NCBI GenBank assembly: GCA_038327195.1
Contig: JBBQKU010000003.1
Span: forward strand, 62,001 to 126,000
Reading direction: 5' to 3'
DNA: 64,000 nt
Origin: UBA4416 sp038327195
GTDB taxonomy: Bacteria; Bacteroidota; Bacteroidia; B-17B0; Aurantibacillaceae
Made by a program: the position numbers and the translations under genes. Of the stretch, positions 1-9,101 are shown piece by piece (the first letter of the stretch is position 1; the number at the start of each line of letters is the position of its first letter). Below the pieces are notes generated by a model, which was not told where the DNA came from, did no database searches, and saw only the letters and a program-made list of their open reading frames with translations.

Positions 1-2616
1 ACCCCTAACACAAATTTAACGTTAGGTGGAGCTTTTGATTATGGTAATGCTCACTCTTATGTTTACGAATACTCTTTGTATAACGCTCAAAACAATCCTC
101 AAACTATTAATACAACTTACAGAGCTTACGCTAACATTCGTCAAAAGTTTGGTACCGTTCAAAATGGTGTAGAAAAGGAGAAATCACAATCAATTATTTC
201 TAATGCCTTTTTTACTTTTCTTGCTTCGTATGAGAAATCAAAAAGTAAAACTCAGGATGACTCACATAAAGATAAGATTTTTAATTATGGTTATATTGGT
301 AAATTTAATGTAACAGCTGATACCGGATTATCTAATTATATTAATGTATATGCAGGTACAGATAGTTCTTATTGGCAATATACTGGACGTTCATTAAGTC
401 CAGTTACTTTCGAAAGAAGTGAAACTAATGCAACTGCAGCTAACTATACTTCTCAAGTTTTTGATTATTACGGTAGTTTACCAACAATACAAAATGTGCA
501 AAGTAATTTTGGTTTTATTAATGGCGATAGACCAACAAACATTTATAGTTTATTTTCTGCAACAGGGCGACAATATAATGGGTATACTAAAACAGATAAT
601 TCACAATTACGTTTTGCTTCAAATTTTTCTGCTGATATAAAAAATCACTCCTTAATGATTGGGGTTGAATATGATCAAAGAAATAACACAGGATACTCAG
701 TATATCCAATCGGGTTATGGACTCGTATGCGTGAAATCACAAATACGCACTTAACTACTTTAGATACAAAAAACAGCATTTTAGTTCCTGAATTAAGTGG
801 TACAGAAAATCATTATTATTCTAACTATGTTTATAATGCTGAAACACAAAGTCAATTTGATAAGTCTTTAAGAGAGCAAATGGGTTTAGCGGCAAATAAT
901 CAATCATATATTAATACTGACGGTTTAAATCCTGACGATTTGAAACTAAGTATGTTTAGCGCATCTGATTTATTATTTAAAGGTGTTAATCCATTAGTTG
1001 ATTATTATGGTTACGATTATTTAGGAAATAAAGACAACACAAATACATCTTTAGATCGTTTTTTAAATAAAAAAGATGCAAATGGAAACCAAACATTAAA
1101 TGCTGGTGGATTTAAACCAATTTATGTTTCAGGTTATATCCAAGATAAATTTGACTTTAAAGATATAAAGTTCAACGTTGGTGTTCGTGTTGACCGTTTC
1201 GATGCAAATCAAAAAGTATTAAAAGATCAATACCTATTTCACGAAGCATATACGGCTGGCGAGAAGTCTGAAGGCAGACCTGATAACATTAAAGACAATT
1301 TTGTTGTTTATGTTGATGATAATAAAAGTTCAAATCCAAGAATTACAGGCTATAGAGATGGAAAAACTTGGTATAACGTTGAGGGAAAAGAAATCTCTGA
1401 TCCAACTGGACTTGCAGTGGATGGAAAAGTATCGCCTTGGTTAAAAGATGCTGATTTTGCTTCAAAAAATGCATTTAGTGTTAATGCGTTTAAAGATTAC
1501 AAACCACAAATTAATGTAATGCCTCGTGTTGCATTTTCATTTCCAATATCTGATGTTGCAGGCTTTTTTGCTCATTATGACGTGTTAACTCAGCGTCCTA
1601 CTGGTATTGATATGCGTTTTGATCCGAAAGATTATTATTTTATTGGTTCTACTTCGAGTTTACCTTTTATTACAAACTCAAACTTGGCTCCTGAAAAAAC
1701 AATCGATTATGAATTAGGATATAACCAAATATTAAATGAAAAGAAAAATGCAGTTTTAAAATTAACAGCATTCTATAAAGAAATGAGAAATCAAGTAACG
1801 ATTGTTAACGTTACTCAAGCTTATCCTAAATCTTATACTACTTATGCTAATCAAGATTTTGGTACAGTAAAAGGTTTGTCTTTAGAATTCCAAATGCGTC
1901 GTACCAATGGTTTACAATTTGATGCAAATTATACATTACAATTTGCTGAAGGTTCTGGTTCTAGTGCTGGATCTGGTGCAAACTTAGCAAACTCAGGTCA
2001 ACCAAATTTACGTGTTACATTGCCTTTAGATTACGATCAACGTCACAACATGGTATTTACTTTTGATTACCGTTTTGGACAAGGAAAAGACTACAAAGGA
2101 CCTCAATTTAACAGAACAAAAAAAGAAACTCAACAAACTGTTCAAATTTTCCAAAACATGGGTGCTAACTTAAGTTTCTTAATTGGTTCTGGTACTCCTT
2201 ATACACGTTACACAATTGCTACACCTGTATCTGGACAAGGTACTAGTAGTAAAGCTCCTATATTAGGTTCTTTAAACGGATCTGGTAAGTCATGGCAATA
2301 TCGTGCAAACTTACGTATCGATAAAGATATTGAACTAGTTTGGGGTAAAAAAGAAGGAGATAAACAGAAAAAAGCAGCGTTAAATATTTACTTACAAGTT
2401 TTAAACTTATTGAATACACGTAATATCCAAAATGTATATAATTATACGGGTAATGCAAGTGATGATGGTTATTTAAATACAGCTGCAGGTCAACAAGCAA
2501 CTAACAGTAATGTTAGCCCGCAAGGATTTACTGACCAATATAAGATATTTTTAAATAGTCCGGGCAATTACTCTCGCCCTCGTACAATCAGAATAGGTGT
2601 GATGTTAGATTTCTAA
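1..2616 (+). CDS. TonB-dependent outer membrane receptor, N-terminus outside window
   Basis: The reading frame is open from base 1, so the gene starts to the left of the window and the TTG at 76 is not its start. About 871 codons are visible. They are rich in alternating aromatic/polar strands, Asn and Tyr, as in TonB-dependent receptor beta-barrels, and the last residues (IGVMLDF) form the aromatic C-terminal strand recognised by the BAM machinery. Typical receptor stretches include GVRVDRFDANQ and a late FDYRFGQGKDYKG. The signal peptide, carboxypeptidase-like domain and plug are not seen. It lies 18 bp before a large secreted protein and a PorV/PorQ-family gene on the same strand, probably one operon. 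The substrate cannot be told from sequence. Confidence 0.88.
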   Translation, partial: TPNTNLTLGGAFDYGNAHSYVYEYSLYNAQNNPQTINTTYRAYANIRQKFGTVQNGVEKEKSQSIISNAFFTFLASYEKSKSKTQDDSHKDKIFNYGYIGKFNVTADTGLSNYINVYAGTDSSYWQYTGRSLSPVTFERSETNATAANYTSQVFDYYGSLPTIQNVQSNFGFINGDRPTNIYSLFSATGRQYNGYTKTDNSQLRFASNFSADIKNHSLMIGVEYDQRNNTGYSVYPIGLWTRMREITNTHLTTLDTKNSILVPELSGTENHYYSNYVYNAETQSQFDKSLREQMGLAANNQSYINTDGLNPDDLKLSMFSASDLLFKGVNPLVDYYGYDYLGNKDNTNTSLDRFLNKKDANGNQTLNAGGFKPIYVSGYIQDKFDFKDIKFNVGVRVDRFDANQKVLKDQYLFHEAYTAGEKSEGRPDNIKDNFVVYVDDNKSSNPRITGYRDGKTWYNVEGKEISDPTGLAVDGKVSPWLKDADFASKNAFSVNAFKDYKPQINVMPRVAFSFPISDVAGFFAHYDVLTQRPTGIDMRFDPKDYYFIGSTSSLPFITNSNLAPEKTIDYELGYNQILNEKKNAVLKLTAFYKEMRNQVTIVNVTQAYPKSYTTYANQDFGTVKGLSLEFQMRRTNGLQFDANYTLQFAEGSGSSAGSGANLANSGQPNLRVTLPLDYDQRHNMVFTFDYRFGQGKDYKGPQFNRTKKETQQTVQIFQNMGANLSFLIGSGTPYTRYTIATPVSGQGTSSKAPILGSLNGSGKSWQYRANLRIDKDIELVWGKKEGDKQKKAALNIYLQVLNLLNTRNIQNVYNYTGNASDDGYLNTAAGQQATNSNVSPQGFTDQYKIFLNSPGNYSRPRTIRIGVMLDF

Positions 2617-2634
2617 TCAATAAAATATTAAATT

Positions 2635-5600
2635 ATGCAAACTATAAACAATTTAAACAAACATCTTTTAATGGCTGCAGCTACACTAAGTGTACTGTGT
2701 GTTAATGCAAAAGAAAGAGAAGGATCTGTATTTAGAACATCTGAGGTTAGTAAGGTTATGGCAGGTTGTTCTGCTGCTCAGTCATCTGCAGAATTAGCTG
2801 TGAACAATGTTAGAACTATCATATATTCTGGTTCTGATATGTGGTGGGATTTATTTGGTTCGGGTAACGCGTATTACGTAATTCCAAAAGTGGAAGAAAA
2901 AGCAAAATTTATTTCATCTTGTTTTGCTGGAAACGTTTGGTTTGGTGGCTTAGATTTAGGTGGCCAGTTAAAAGTGGCTGCTCAAACGTATCGTCAAAAT
3001 GGTATTGATTTTTGGACTGGGCCATTAAGTACTATTGATGCTTCTATTACAAGTGATGTGTGTCAGAAATACGATAAAATTTTTAAAATAACTCGTACTG
3101 AAGTTGATGCGTTTGTTTTAGCTGGCGGTTCGGTTACTAATAATATTAAAAATTGGCCAGGTAATGGCGATTTGTCTTTAAATCAAGATCCTTATTTAGC
3201 CCCTTGGGTAGATAAATTTGGTGTAGCTGGTGGAGATGGCGTTTATGAGCCAGAACAAGGAGATTATCCATATTATGATGTTTACAACAATGCTGGAAAA
3301 GATAATTTAGGTGTTTGTAAAGCACGTGTATTTGGTGACGAAACACTTTGGTGGGTTTATAATGACAAAGGTGATGTGCATCAAGCAACTGGTGGTAAAG
3401 CAATTGGTTTAGAAGTTCGTGCGCAAGCATTTGCTTTTAAAACAACTGATGACATTAACAACATGACTTTTTATAATTACCAAATTATTAATCGTTCGTC
3501 ATTTAAATTAGTTGATGCCTATATGACTGTTTGGACTGATGCTGATATGGGTTATTATAAAGATGATTATATTGGTTGTGACGTAAAAAGAGGTTTAGGT
3601 TTTATTTATAATGGTGATGCATATGATGAAACAGCTGGTGGAACAAATGGTTATTTAGATTATATTCCTGCATTAGGTTGCGACTTTTTTCAAGGACCTA
3701 TTAATACTGTAAATGGTATTGATGATAATCATAATGGTATTTCTGACGAGCCGGGAGAACAAATGGGAATGACAAAATTCTTATTTTTTAATAACAGTTT
3801 TGCTGGTGTAAATCTTAATACAACAGATCCTCAAAATGCTGTTCAAACCTACCAATATATGACTGGTTTTTGGAGAGATGGAACACCATTTACGTGTGAT
3901 GTTGCAAGTGGTTACGGTGGATCAATTCCAACAAGCTTTGCTTTCCCTGGCGATACTTATACTAATAGTCCTTGTGGTCCTGCTACTTGGGAAGAATCGG
4001 CACCTCCAGGTGATAGACGTTTCTTACAATCTTCTGGTCCATTTGAATTGGAGCCAGGTGCTGTAAACTTTGTAACTGTTGGTTTACCTTGGGCTAAATC
4101 AAGCGCTCCAAATACACCGAAATCTGCAATTCCATTACTTAAAATAGCTGATGATAAAGCCCAAGCTTTATTTGATAACTGTTTTAAAGTATTAAGTGGG
4201 CCTGAAGCTCCTGATATGACTATACAAGAACTTAATGATGAATTAATCATCTATTTTACAAATAAAAGTACATCTAACAACTATTTAAATCAATATAAAG
4301 AATTAGATGTGTCTATTATTGTGGATACAACTACTTCGGTTGGTACAGGAACAAATACAACAACATTATTTAAAAATGTTGACAGATATTACCATTTTGA
4401 AGGATTTAAGGTGTTTCAATTACGTAATCAATCTGTTTCTCAAGAAGACTTAACTGATCTTTCTAAAGCAAAATTAGTTTTTAGTTGTGATGTTAAAAAT
4501 GGAATTAAACGTTTAGTAAACTATGAATACGATGCAACTTCAGGTGGCGATATCGCTATCTTAAAAGCAGAAGGAACCGATAATGGTATTGCTTCTACGT
4601 TTCATTTTACTAAAGATGAATTTTCTAACTTTAGTGATAAAAAAGTAATCAACAACAAGCAATATTACTTTTTAACTGTAGCATATGCTTATAACCAATA
4701 TGCAGAATACAAAGAAGACGTATCTTGGTCTGGGCAAAATGGCGCAAGCTTTTTAGGACAAAAACGTCCTTATTTAGAAGGTCGTAAATCCAAAAAAGCA
4801 TATGGAATTCCTCATATTCCAGATCCAGAAAAATCTGGAACTGGTGCAAACTCCTATTATGGATACGGACCAAAAATTACAAGGTTTGAAGGACATGGTA
4901 ACGGCGGTAACGTTTTGGATTTCAGCGATGAAACTATGGAGCAAGTAGTTAATAATGCTGGAAGAACAGATGTTCTTACTTATGCAAATGGAAAAGGACC
5001 AATAAATATTAGAGTAGTTGATCCATTAAATGTACCAAACTCTCAGTTTTCGGTTACATTTATTAAGAAAAATCATTATAATGATGAAGCTTCATCATTA
5101 GCAAATGCATGTGTATATAATATTAATGATAAGGTATCTATTAAAAGCACTAAGTTTGGTTCAATCGCTGGCGATAGTGTTACTTGGGTATTAAAAGATT
5201 TAACAAATAAAAAAGAATACAAACCTTGTAAATCAATAAGAGTTGGTGAAGAGTTTTATTTTAGTGAAATCGGTTTGTCTGTAAATATTGGCCAGGTAAA
5301 TGATGCTGGTGGCGTTTCATCTCCAGCAAATATTGTAACGGATAAAATTGTTCAAAAAGGTGATTTCTTAGAAGCATCGATTACTTTTTCTGATCCTACA
5401 AAAATTTGGTTAACTGGTGTGCCAGACAGAGATGGAACTGATGGTAATAACTGGATTCGTTCGGGTTCTTATTTAAGTGCGACTGATGGTAATCAAAACG
5501 ATTATAATTTTGGTAGCGGTTCATTTAATGACCCAAATCAAGTTTTTGAGGGGATATTAGGTGGTACATGGGCTCCATATTGTTTAGTTGCTCCATATAA

Positions 5601-6945
5601 AGTTGCTGCACTACCTAACACAGCTACTGCCGCCGCTCCTGGATATGGCGGTATGTATTCTGGTTCGGGTGTGTTAGGCTCACCTTATGATTTAAGAAAT
5701 TTATCGAGTGTTGACATTGTTTTAACTTCCGACAAAAGTAAATGGACCAGATCAGTAGTTATTGAGCAGTGCGACGAAGTTGCTGCGAATCCTACTGGTG
5801 CTAAAAAGTTCGATTTACGTAGATCACGTTCTGTTGATAAACAAGGAATTGCTTGGGGATCTGCTGGTTGTAATACTGCTGAAGCAATTTTTGATACATT
5901 ATCTTATGGTTGTAGTTGGTTCCCTGGTTATGCCGTGAATTTGGAAACTGGAGAACGTTTAAATATTGCTTTTGGAGAAGATTCTTACCAAGGTGCAAAT
6001 AATGGAAGAGATATGGTTTGGAATCCAACTACAGTTTCTACGCAAACAGGTTACCGTTATGCGTTTGGAGGTAGACATTATATTTATGTATTTGGACATA
6101 GTAGAAGTGGGTCTAAGTATACTTCTGCTTCGGGCATGAATGGACAATTTATTGGAGCTGGTACTTATGCAAATTATAAAGATTTTGCAAATGAATATAA
6201 AAAAGCTGCACCTTCAATAGGAACACAGTCTAGCGTTTTAATGGCAAACATTTGGTCAGATGCAATGTGGGTAAATATGCCATTATTAACCGACAATAGA
6301 TATTCATTCACTAATCCTGGAGATATGCCGTGTAATGCCAAAGTTAGATTACGTGTTAAGAAATCTTACAAACGAGGTTTATCAGGTTCTTATTTTACAA
6401 GCTTAGGTGCTGTAACTGATGCGTTAACCCCTTGTGCTACTATGCCTACAGCTGTTTTGTATGGTAATTATAGTACAGATACGCTTATTGCGCCGTTAAA
6501 TAATAATTTTGGATTGTACACATTTAGTACTGCTGATATTTTCTCTGACATTAATAACGCCGATAAAGCTAAATCAGCATTAGATTTAATAAATGTTGTT
6601 CCTAACCCTTATTATGCCTACTCAACTTATGAAACAAGTAGAATTGATAACGTTGTACGTATTACGAATTTACCTAATAAATGTAAAATCAAAATCTTTA
6701 CAATGAATGGAACGTTAATCCGCACATTCGATCGTGATGTCTCTGGACAAGAAGATGTAAACGTTACTTCATCAGAATATGTTCATTCTAAACGTTTACC
6801 TTATCAAGATTGGGATATAAAAAATCAAAGTGGAATACCTGTTGCTAGTGGTTTATACATTATTTATGTAGATGTACCAGGTGTAGGAGAAAAAATATTA
6901 AAATGGTTTGGTGTAATGCGTCCATTAGATTTACAAAGCTACTAA
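2635..6945 (+). CDS. large secreted protein with FlgD/T9SS-like C-terminal domain
   Basis: The 1436-residue protein has a signal peptide (about residues 1-25, ending near CVNAKE). The body is low in recognisable domains and carries a Ca-binding-like loop DDNHNGISDEPGE near residue 362. The last ~110 residues (VVPNPYYAYS ... YIIYVDVPG ... KILKWFGVM) resemble the Ig-like FlgD/T9SS sorting fold: a VPNPY motif, a KIKIFTMNGTLIRTF strand pair and a final SGLYIIYVD strand. It is probably exported and held at the cell surface or handed to the T9SS. It sits between a TonB receptor and a PorV/PorQ-like protein, an arrangement that suggests the three act together at the outer membrane. No enzymatic motif was recognised, so the function is unknown. 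Confidence 0.85.
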   Translation: MQTINNLNKHLLMAAATLSVLCVNAKEREGSVFRTSEVSKVMAGCSAAQSSAELAVNNVRTIIYSGSDMWWDLFGSGNAYYVIPKVEEKAKFISSCFAGNVWFGGLDLGGQLKVAAQTYRQNGIDFWTGPLSTIDASITSDVCQKYDKIFKITRTEVDAFVLAGGSVTNNIKNWPGNGDLSLNQDPYLAPWVDKFGVAGGDGVYEPEQGDYPYYDVYNNAGKDNLGVCKARVFGDETLWWVYNDKGDVHQATGGKAIGLEVRAQAFAFKTTDDINNMTFYNYQIINRSSFKLVDAYMTVWTDADMGYYKDDYIGCDVKRGLGFIYNGDAYDETAGGTNGYLDYIPALGCDFFQGPINTVNGIDDNHNGISDEPGEQMGMTKFLFFNNSFAGVNLNTTDPQNAVQTYQYMTGFWRDGTPFTCDVASGYGGSIPTSFAFPGDTYTNSPCGPATWEESAPPGDRRFLQSSGPFELEPGAVNFVTVGLPWAKSSAPNTPKSAIPLLKIADDKAQALFDNCFKVLSGPEAPDMTIQELNDELIIYFTNKSTSNNYLNQYKELDVSIIVDTTTSVGTGTNTTTLFKNVDRYYHFEGFKVFQLRNQSVSQEDLTDLSKAKLVFSCDVKNGIKRLVNYEYDATSGGDIAILKAEGTDNGIASTFHFTKDEFSNFSDKKVINNKQYYFLTVAYAYNQYAEYKEDVSWSGQNGASFLGQKRPYLEGRKSKKAYGIPHIPDPEKSGTGANSYYGYGPKITRFEGHGNGGNVLDFSDETMEQVVNNAGRTDVLTYANGKGPINIRVVDPLNVPNSQFSVTFIKKNHYNDEASSLANACVYNINDKVSIKSTKFGSIAGDSVTWVLKDLTNKKEYKPCKSIRVGEEFYFSEIGLSVNIGQVNDAGGVSSPANIVTDKIVQKGDFLEASITFSDPTKIWLTGVPDRDGTDGNNWIRSGSYLSATDGNQNDYNFGSGSFNDPNQVFEGILGGTWAPYCLVAPYKVAALPNTATAAAPGYGGMYSGSGVLGSPYDLRNLSSVDIVLTSDKSKWTRSVVIEQCDEVAANPTGAKKFDLRRSRSVDKQGIAWGSAGCNTAEAIFDTLSYGCSWFPGYAVNLETGERLNIAFGEDSYQGANNGRDMVWNPTTVSTQTGYRYAFGGRHYIYVFGHSRSGSKYTSASGMNGQFIGAGTYANYKDFANEYKKAAPSIGTQSSVLMANIWSDAMWVNMPLLTDNRYSFTNPGDMPCNAKVRLRVKKSYKRGLSGSYFTSLGAVTDALTPCATMPTAVLYGNYSTDTLIAPLNNNFGLYTFSTADIFSDINNADKAKSALDLINVVPNPYYAYSTYETSRIDNVVRITNLPNKCKIKIFTMNGTLIRTFDRDVSGQEDVNVTSSEYVHSKRLPYQDWDIKNQSGIPVASGLYIIYVDVPGVGEKILKWFGVMRPLDLQSY

Positions 6946-6973
6946 ACTTTAATTTTTAATAAAAGAAGAAATT

Positions 6974-8062
6974 ATGAAGACAATAAAACATATAGCCTTA
7001 AGTTTAACTTTTACAAGTTCAATTGTATTATCAAGCATGCAAATTTATGCAGGAAATCCTGAGCGTGCTGGTCAAGCAGGAGGATCGCAATTATTAATTA
7101 ATCCATATGCTCGTTCTGCAGGTTGGGCTGGTTGTAATACGTCACGTACGCGTGGGTTAGAATCTCAATATACAAATGTAGCGGGTTTAGCTTTTACTCG
7201 TAAAACTGAAATTATGTTTATGCGTTCTGCTTGGTTAGTAGGAACAGGTATAAATATTAATACGTTTGGTTTATCTCAACGTGTTGGAGAAACTGGAGCA
7301 ATCGGTATTGGTATAATGTCAATTAATGCTGGTAAAATTGAAAGAACTACTGAAGATCAGCCAGAAGGTGGACTAGGTACTTTTACACCTCGTTTTACTA
7401 ACATCGCAATATCTTATGCAAAGGGTTTTTCGGACAATATATACGGAGGAATCACTTTGAGAGTTTTGTCAGAAGGAATTGATAACGTTAAGGCTCAAGG
7501 TGTATCTATTGATGCAGGTATTCAATATCACACAGGCAAGTATGATCAAATACATTTAGGAGTAGGATTAAAAAATGTTGGGCCAAAAATGCAATATAAA
7601 GGTGATGGTTTATCCATTCAAGGCACTGTTACTAATGCTTATGGAAATCAATATCAATTAACTGCGAGCAGTAAATCAGCGGCCTTTGACTTACCAGCTT
7701 TATTAAACATTGGTGGAGCATACGATTTTTATTTAACTCAGGATACAACTGGAAAATTAAGAACACATAGACTAACTGTAGCTGGTAATTTTACATCTAA
7801 TTCATTTACAAAAGATAACTTTTTATTCGGTTTAGAATATGCTTGGAAAGAAATTATCATGATTCGTGGTGGTTTGGTTACTGAAAAAGGAATTTTTCAA
7901 GGCGATGCAAAAAGAACAACTGCCTTTACAGGCCCATCTTGTGGCGCAACTGTTGAAGTTCCTATTGGAGAGAAAAAATCTACGTTTGGTATTGATTATT
8001 CATACCGTTTTACAAACCCTTTTGGTGGTGTTCACTCGTTTGGAGCTAGAATCAATTTCTAA
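6974..8062 (+). CDS. PorV/PorQ-family outer membrane protein
   Basis: The 362-residue protein has a signal peptide (to about residue 27, IYAG) followed by the N-terminal pattern of the PorV/PorQ family: GGSQLLINPYARSAGWAG, which resembles the family's conserved start (a small-residue-rich block followed by the AMGxA-like region). The rest is a predicted beta-barrel ending in an aromatic strand (HSFGARINF). PorV is an outer-membrane component of T9SS that shuttles cargo to the attachment complex. Other family members have less defined roles. It is the last gene of the TonB receptor/secreted protein set, 28 bp after the large protein, and is closed by a terminator. Whether it is a true T9SS part or a paralogue dedicated to its neighbour is unclear. 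Confidence 0.75.
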   Translation: MKTIKHIALSLTFTSSIVLSSMQIYAGNPERAGQAGGSQLLINPYARSAGWAGCNTSRTRGLESQYTNVAGLAFTRKTEIMFMRSAWLVGTGININTFGLSQRVGETGAIGIGIMSINAGKIERTTEDQPEGGLGTFTPRFTNIAISYAKGFSDNIYGGITLRVLSEGIDNVKAQGVSIDAGIQYHTGKYDQIHLGVGLKNVGPKMQYKGDGLSIQGTVTNAYGNQYQLTASSKSAAFDLPALLNIGGAYDFYLTQDTTGKLRTHRLTVAGNFTSNSFTKDNFLFGLEYAWKEIIMIRGGLVTEKGIFQGDAKRTTAFTGPSCGATVEVPIGEKKSTFGIDYSYRFTNPFGGVHSFGARINF

Positions 8063-8091
8063 AAAGTAATTAATTTTTATAATATTTTAAA

Positions 8092-8120
8092 GAGTCCCGA
8101 TTTTTTCGGGATTCTTTTAT
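8092..8120 (+). terminator. rho-independent terminator after the PorV/PorQ-like gene
   Basis: The 9-bp arms gagtcccga (8092-8100) and tcgggattc (8106-8114) can pair with one G-T wobble around a T-rich loop and are followed by tttta. It closes the operon before greA. Confidence 0.75.
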
Positions 8121-8138
8121 TTTAAGAAAACACAAAAC

Positions 8139-8612
8139 ATGGCAACAATAGCATATTATACTGAGGAAGGATTAAAGAAATTAAAGGATGAATTGCATCA
8201 ATTGAAAACAGTTGAGCGCAAAATGATAATTAAAGCTATTGCAGATGCTCGAGATAAAGGTGATTTATCAGAAAATGCAGAATATGATGCGGCAAAAAAT
8301 GATCAAGGGTTGTTGGAAATAAAAATCGCAAAGTTAGATGAAATTGTTGCCAATGCTCGAATTGTAGACAGTTCACAACTTGATATTAATAAAGTTAGTA
8401 TTTTAACAACTGTAAAAATAAAGAATCTTAAAAACAACATGGAAATGAAATATACCATTGTTGCAGAAAATGAAGCAGATTTAAAATCTGGAAAAATATC
8501 GATTGATTCACCTATTGGGAAAGGATTAATTGGTAAGAAAGTTGGAGACAAAGTTGATGTAACGGTGCCTGCAGGCGTTATTCCATTTCAAATTTTAGAT
8601 ATAACTATTTAA
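8139..8612 (+). CDS. greA: transcription elongation factor GreA
   Basis: At 157 residues it matches the family length. It rescues backtracked RNA polymerase by stimulating cleavage of the transcript 3' end. The N-terminal coiled coil (about residues 8-75) carries the conserved acidic tip region DARDKGDLSENAEYDAAK (about 41-58), including the Asp/Glu pair inserted into the secondary channel. The C-terminal FKBP-like domain ends with GKGLIGKKVGDKVDVTVP. The ATG start is preceded by an A-rich stretch after the terminator of the previous operon. The stop codon is directly followed by the TTG start of a HIT-family gene, so the two are co-transcribed. Confidence 0.96.
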   Translation: MATIAYYTEEGLKKLKDELHQLKTVERKMIIKAIADARDKGDLSENAEYDAAKNDQGLLEIKIAKLDEIVANARIVDSSQLDINKVSILTTVKIKNLKNNMEMKYTIVAENEADLKSGKISIDSPIGKGLIGKKVGDKVDVTVPAGVIPFQILDITI

Positions 8613-9005
8613 TTGGCCAGTATTTTTACTAAAATAATTAATGGCGATATTCCTTGCTATAAAATAGCTGAAAATGAATTTTATATTGCATTTTTAGACG
8701 TTTCTCCTTTAAAGAAAGGGCATACTTTAATTGTTCCTAAAAAAGAGATAGATTATCTTTTTGATTTAGAAAGTGAAACTTATTTGGGTTTAATGGACTT
8801 TTCAAAAAAAATAGCTATTGCAATTAAGTCTGCATTTCCTTGTAAAAGGATTGGGATGAGTGTTATTGGTCTTGAGGTTCCTCATGCGCATATTCATTTG
8901 ATTCCAATTAATACGATGAATGATATGAATTTTAGTAACCAAAAGCTTGCACTTACAAAACAAGAATTTGAAGAATGTGCAGATAAAATCATCGCTTTTC
9001 TTTAA
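8613..9005 (+). CDS. HIT-family (histidine triad) protein
   Basis: The 130-residue protein has the histidine-triad active site HAHIHLIP at residues 91-98 (H91, H93, H95). The N-terminal SIFTKIINGDIPCYKI and the central LKKGHTLIVPKKE are typical of HinT-like nucleotide phosphoramidase/hydrolases. A TTG start codon is the only choice that gives the full N-terminus. It abuts the greA stop with no spacer, so translation is probably coupled. The exact substrate is unknown; the family cleaves AMP-lysine or similar nucleotidyl conjugates. Confidence 0.92.
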   Translation: MASIFTKIINGDIPCYKIAENEFYIAFLDVSPLKKGHTLIVPKKEIDYLFDLESETYLGLMDFSKKIAIAIKSAFPCKRIGMSVIGLEVPHAHIHLIPINTMNDMNFSNQKLALTKQEFEECADKIIAFL

Positions 9006-9070
9006 TTAGGCTTCCATAAGCAAATTCTATTATTTGCAATTTTTAGCTAATATGAGTAATTAAAAAAACA

Positions 9071-9078
9071 TATATTTG
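9071..9078 (+). promoter_or_regulatory. -7 promoter box for yidC
   Basis: TATATTTG matches the Bacteroidota -7 consensus TAnnTTTG and lies 23 bp before the yidC ATG. No clear -33 TTG at the normal spacing was seen. Confidence 0.45.
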
Positions 9079-9101
9079 CACCCTAAAAATATTTCCTCAT
9101 C

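Noticed and set aside
76..78. TTG as start of the first receptor gene
   Set aside because: The frame is open to base 1 and the translated residues before it continue the barrel, so the gene starts left of the window.
3957..4250. Minus-strand 97-codon ORF inside the large secreted protein
   Set aside because: It is a shadow of the plus-strand gene, with no promoter and no recognisable product.
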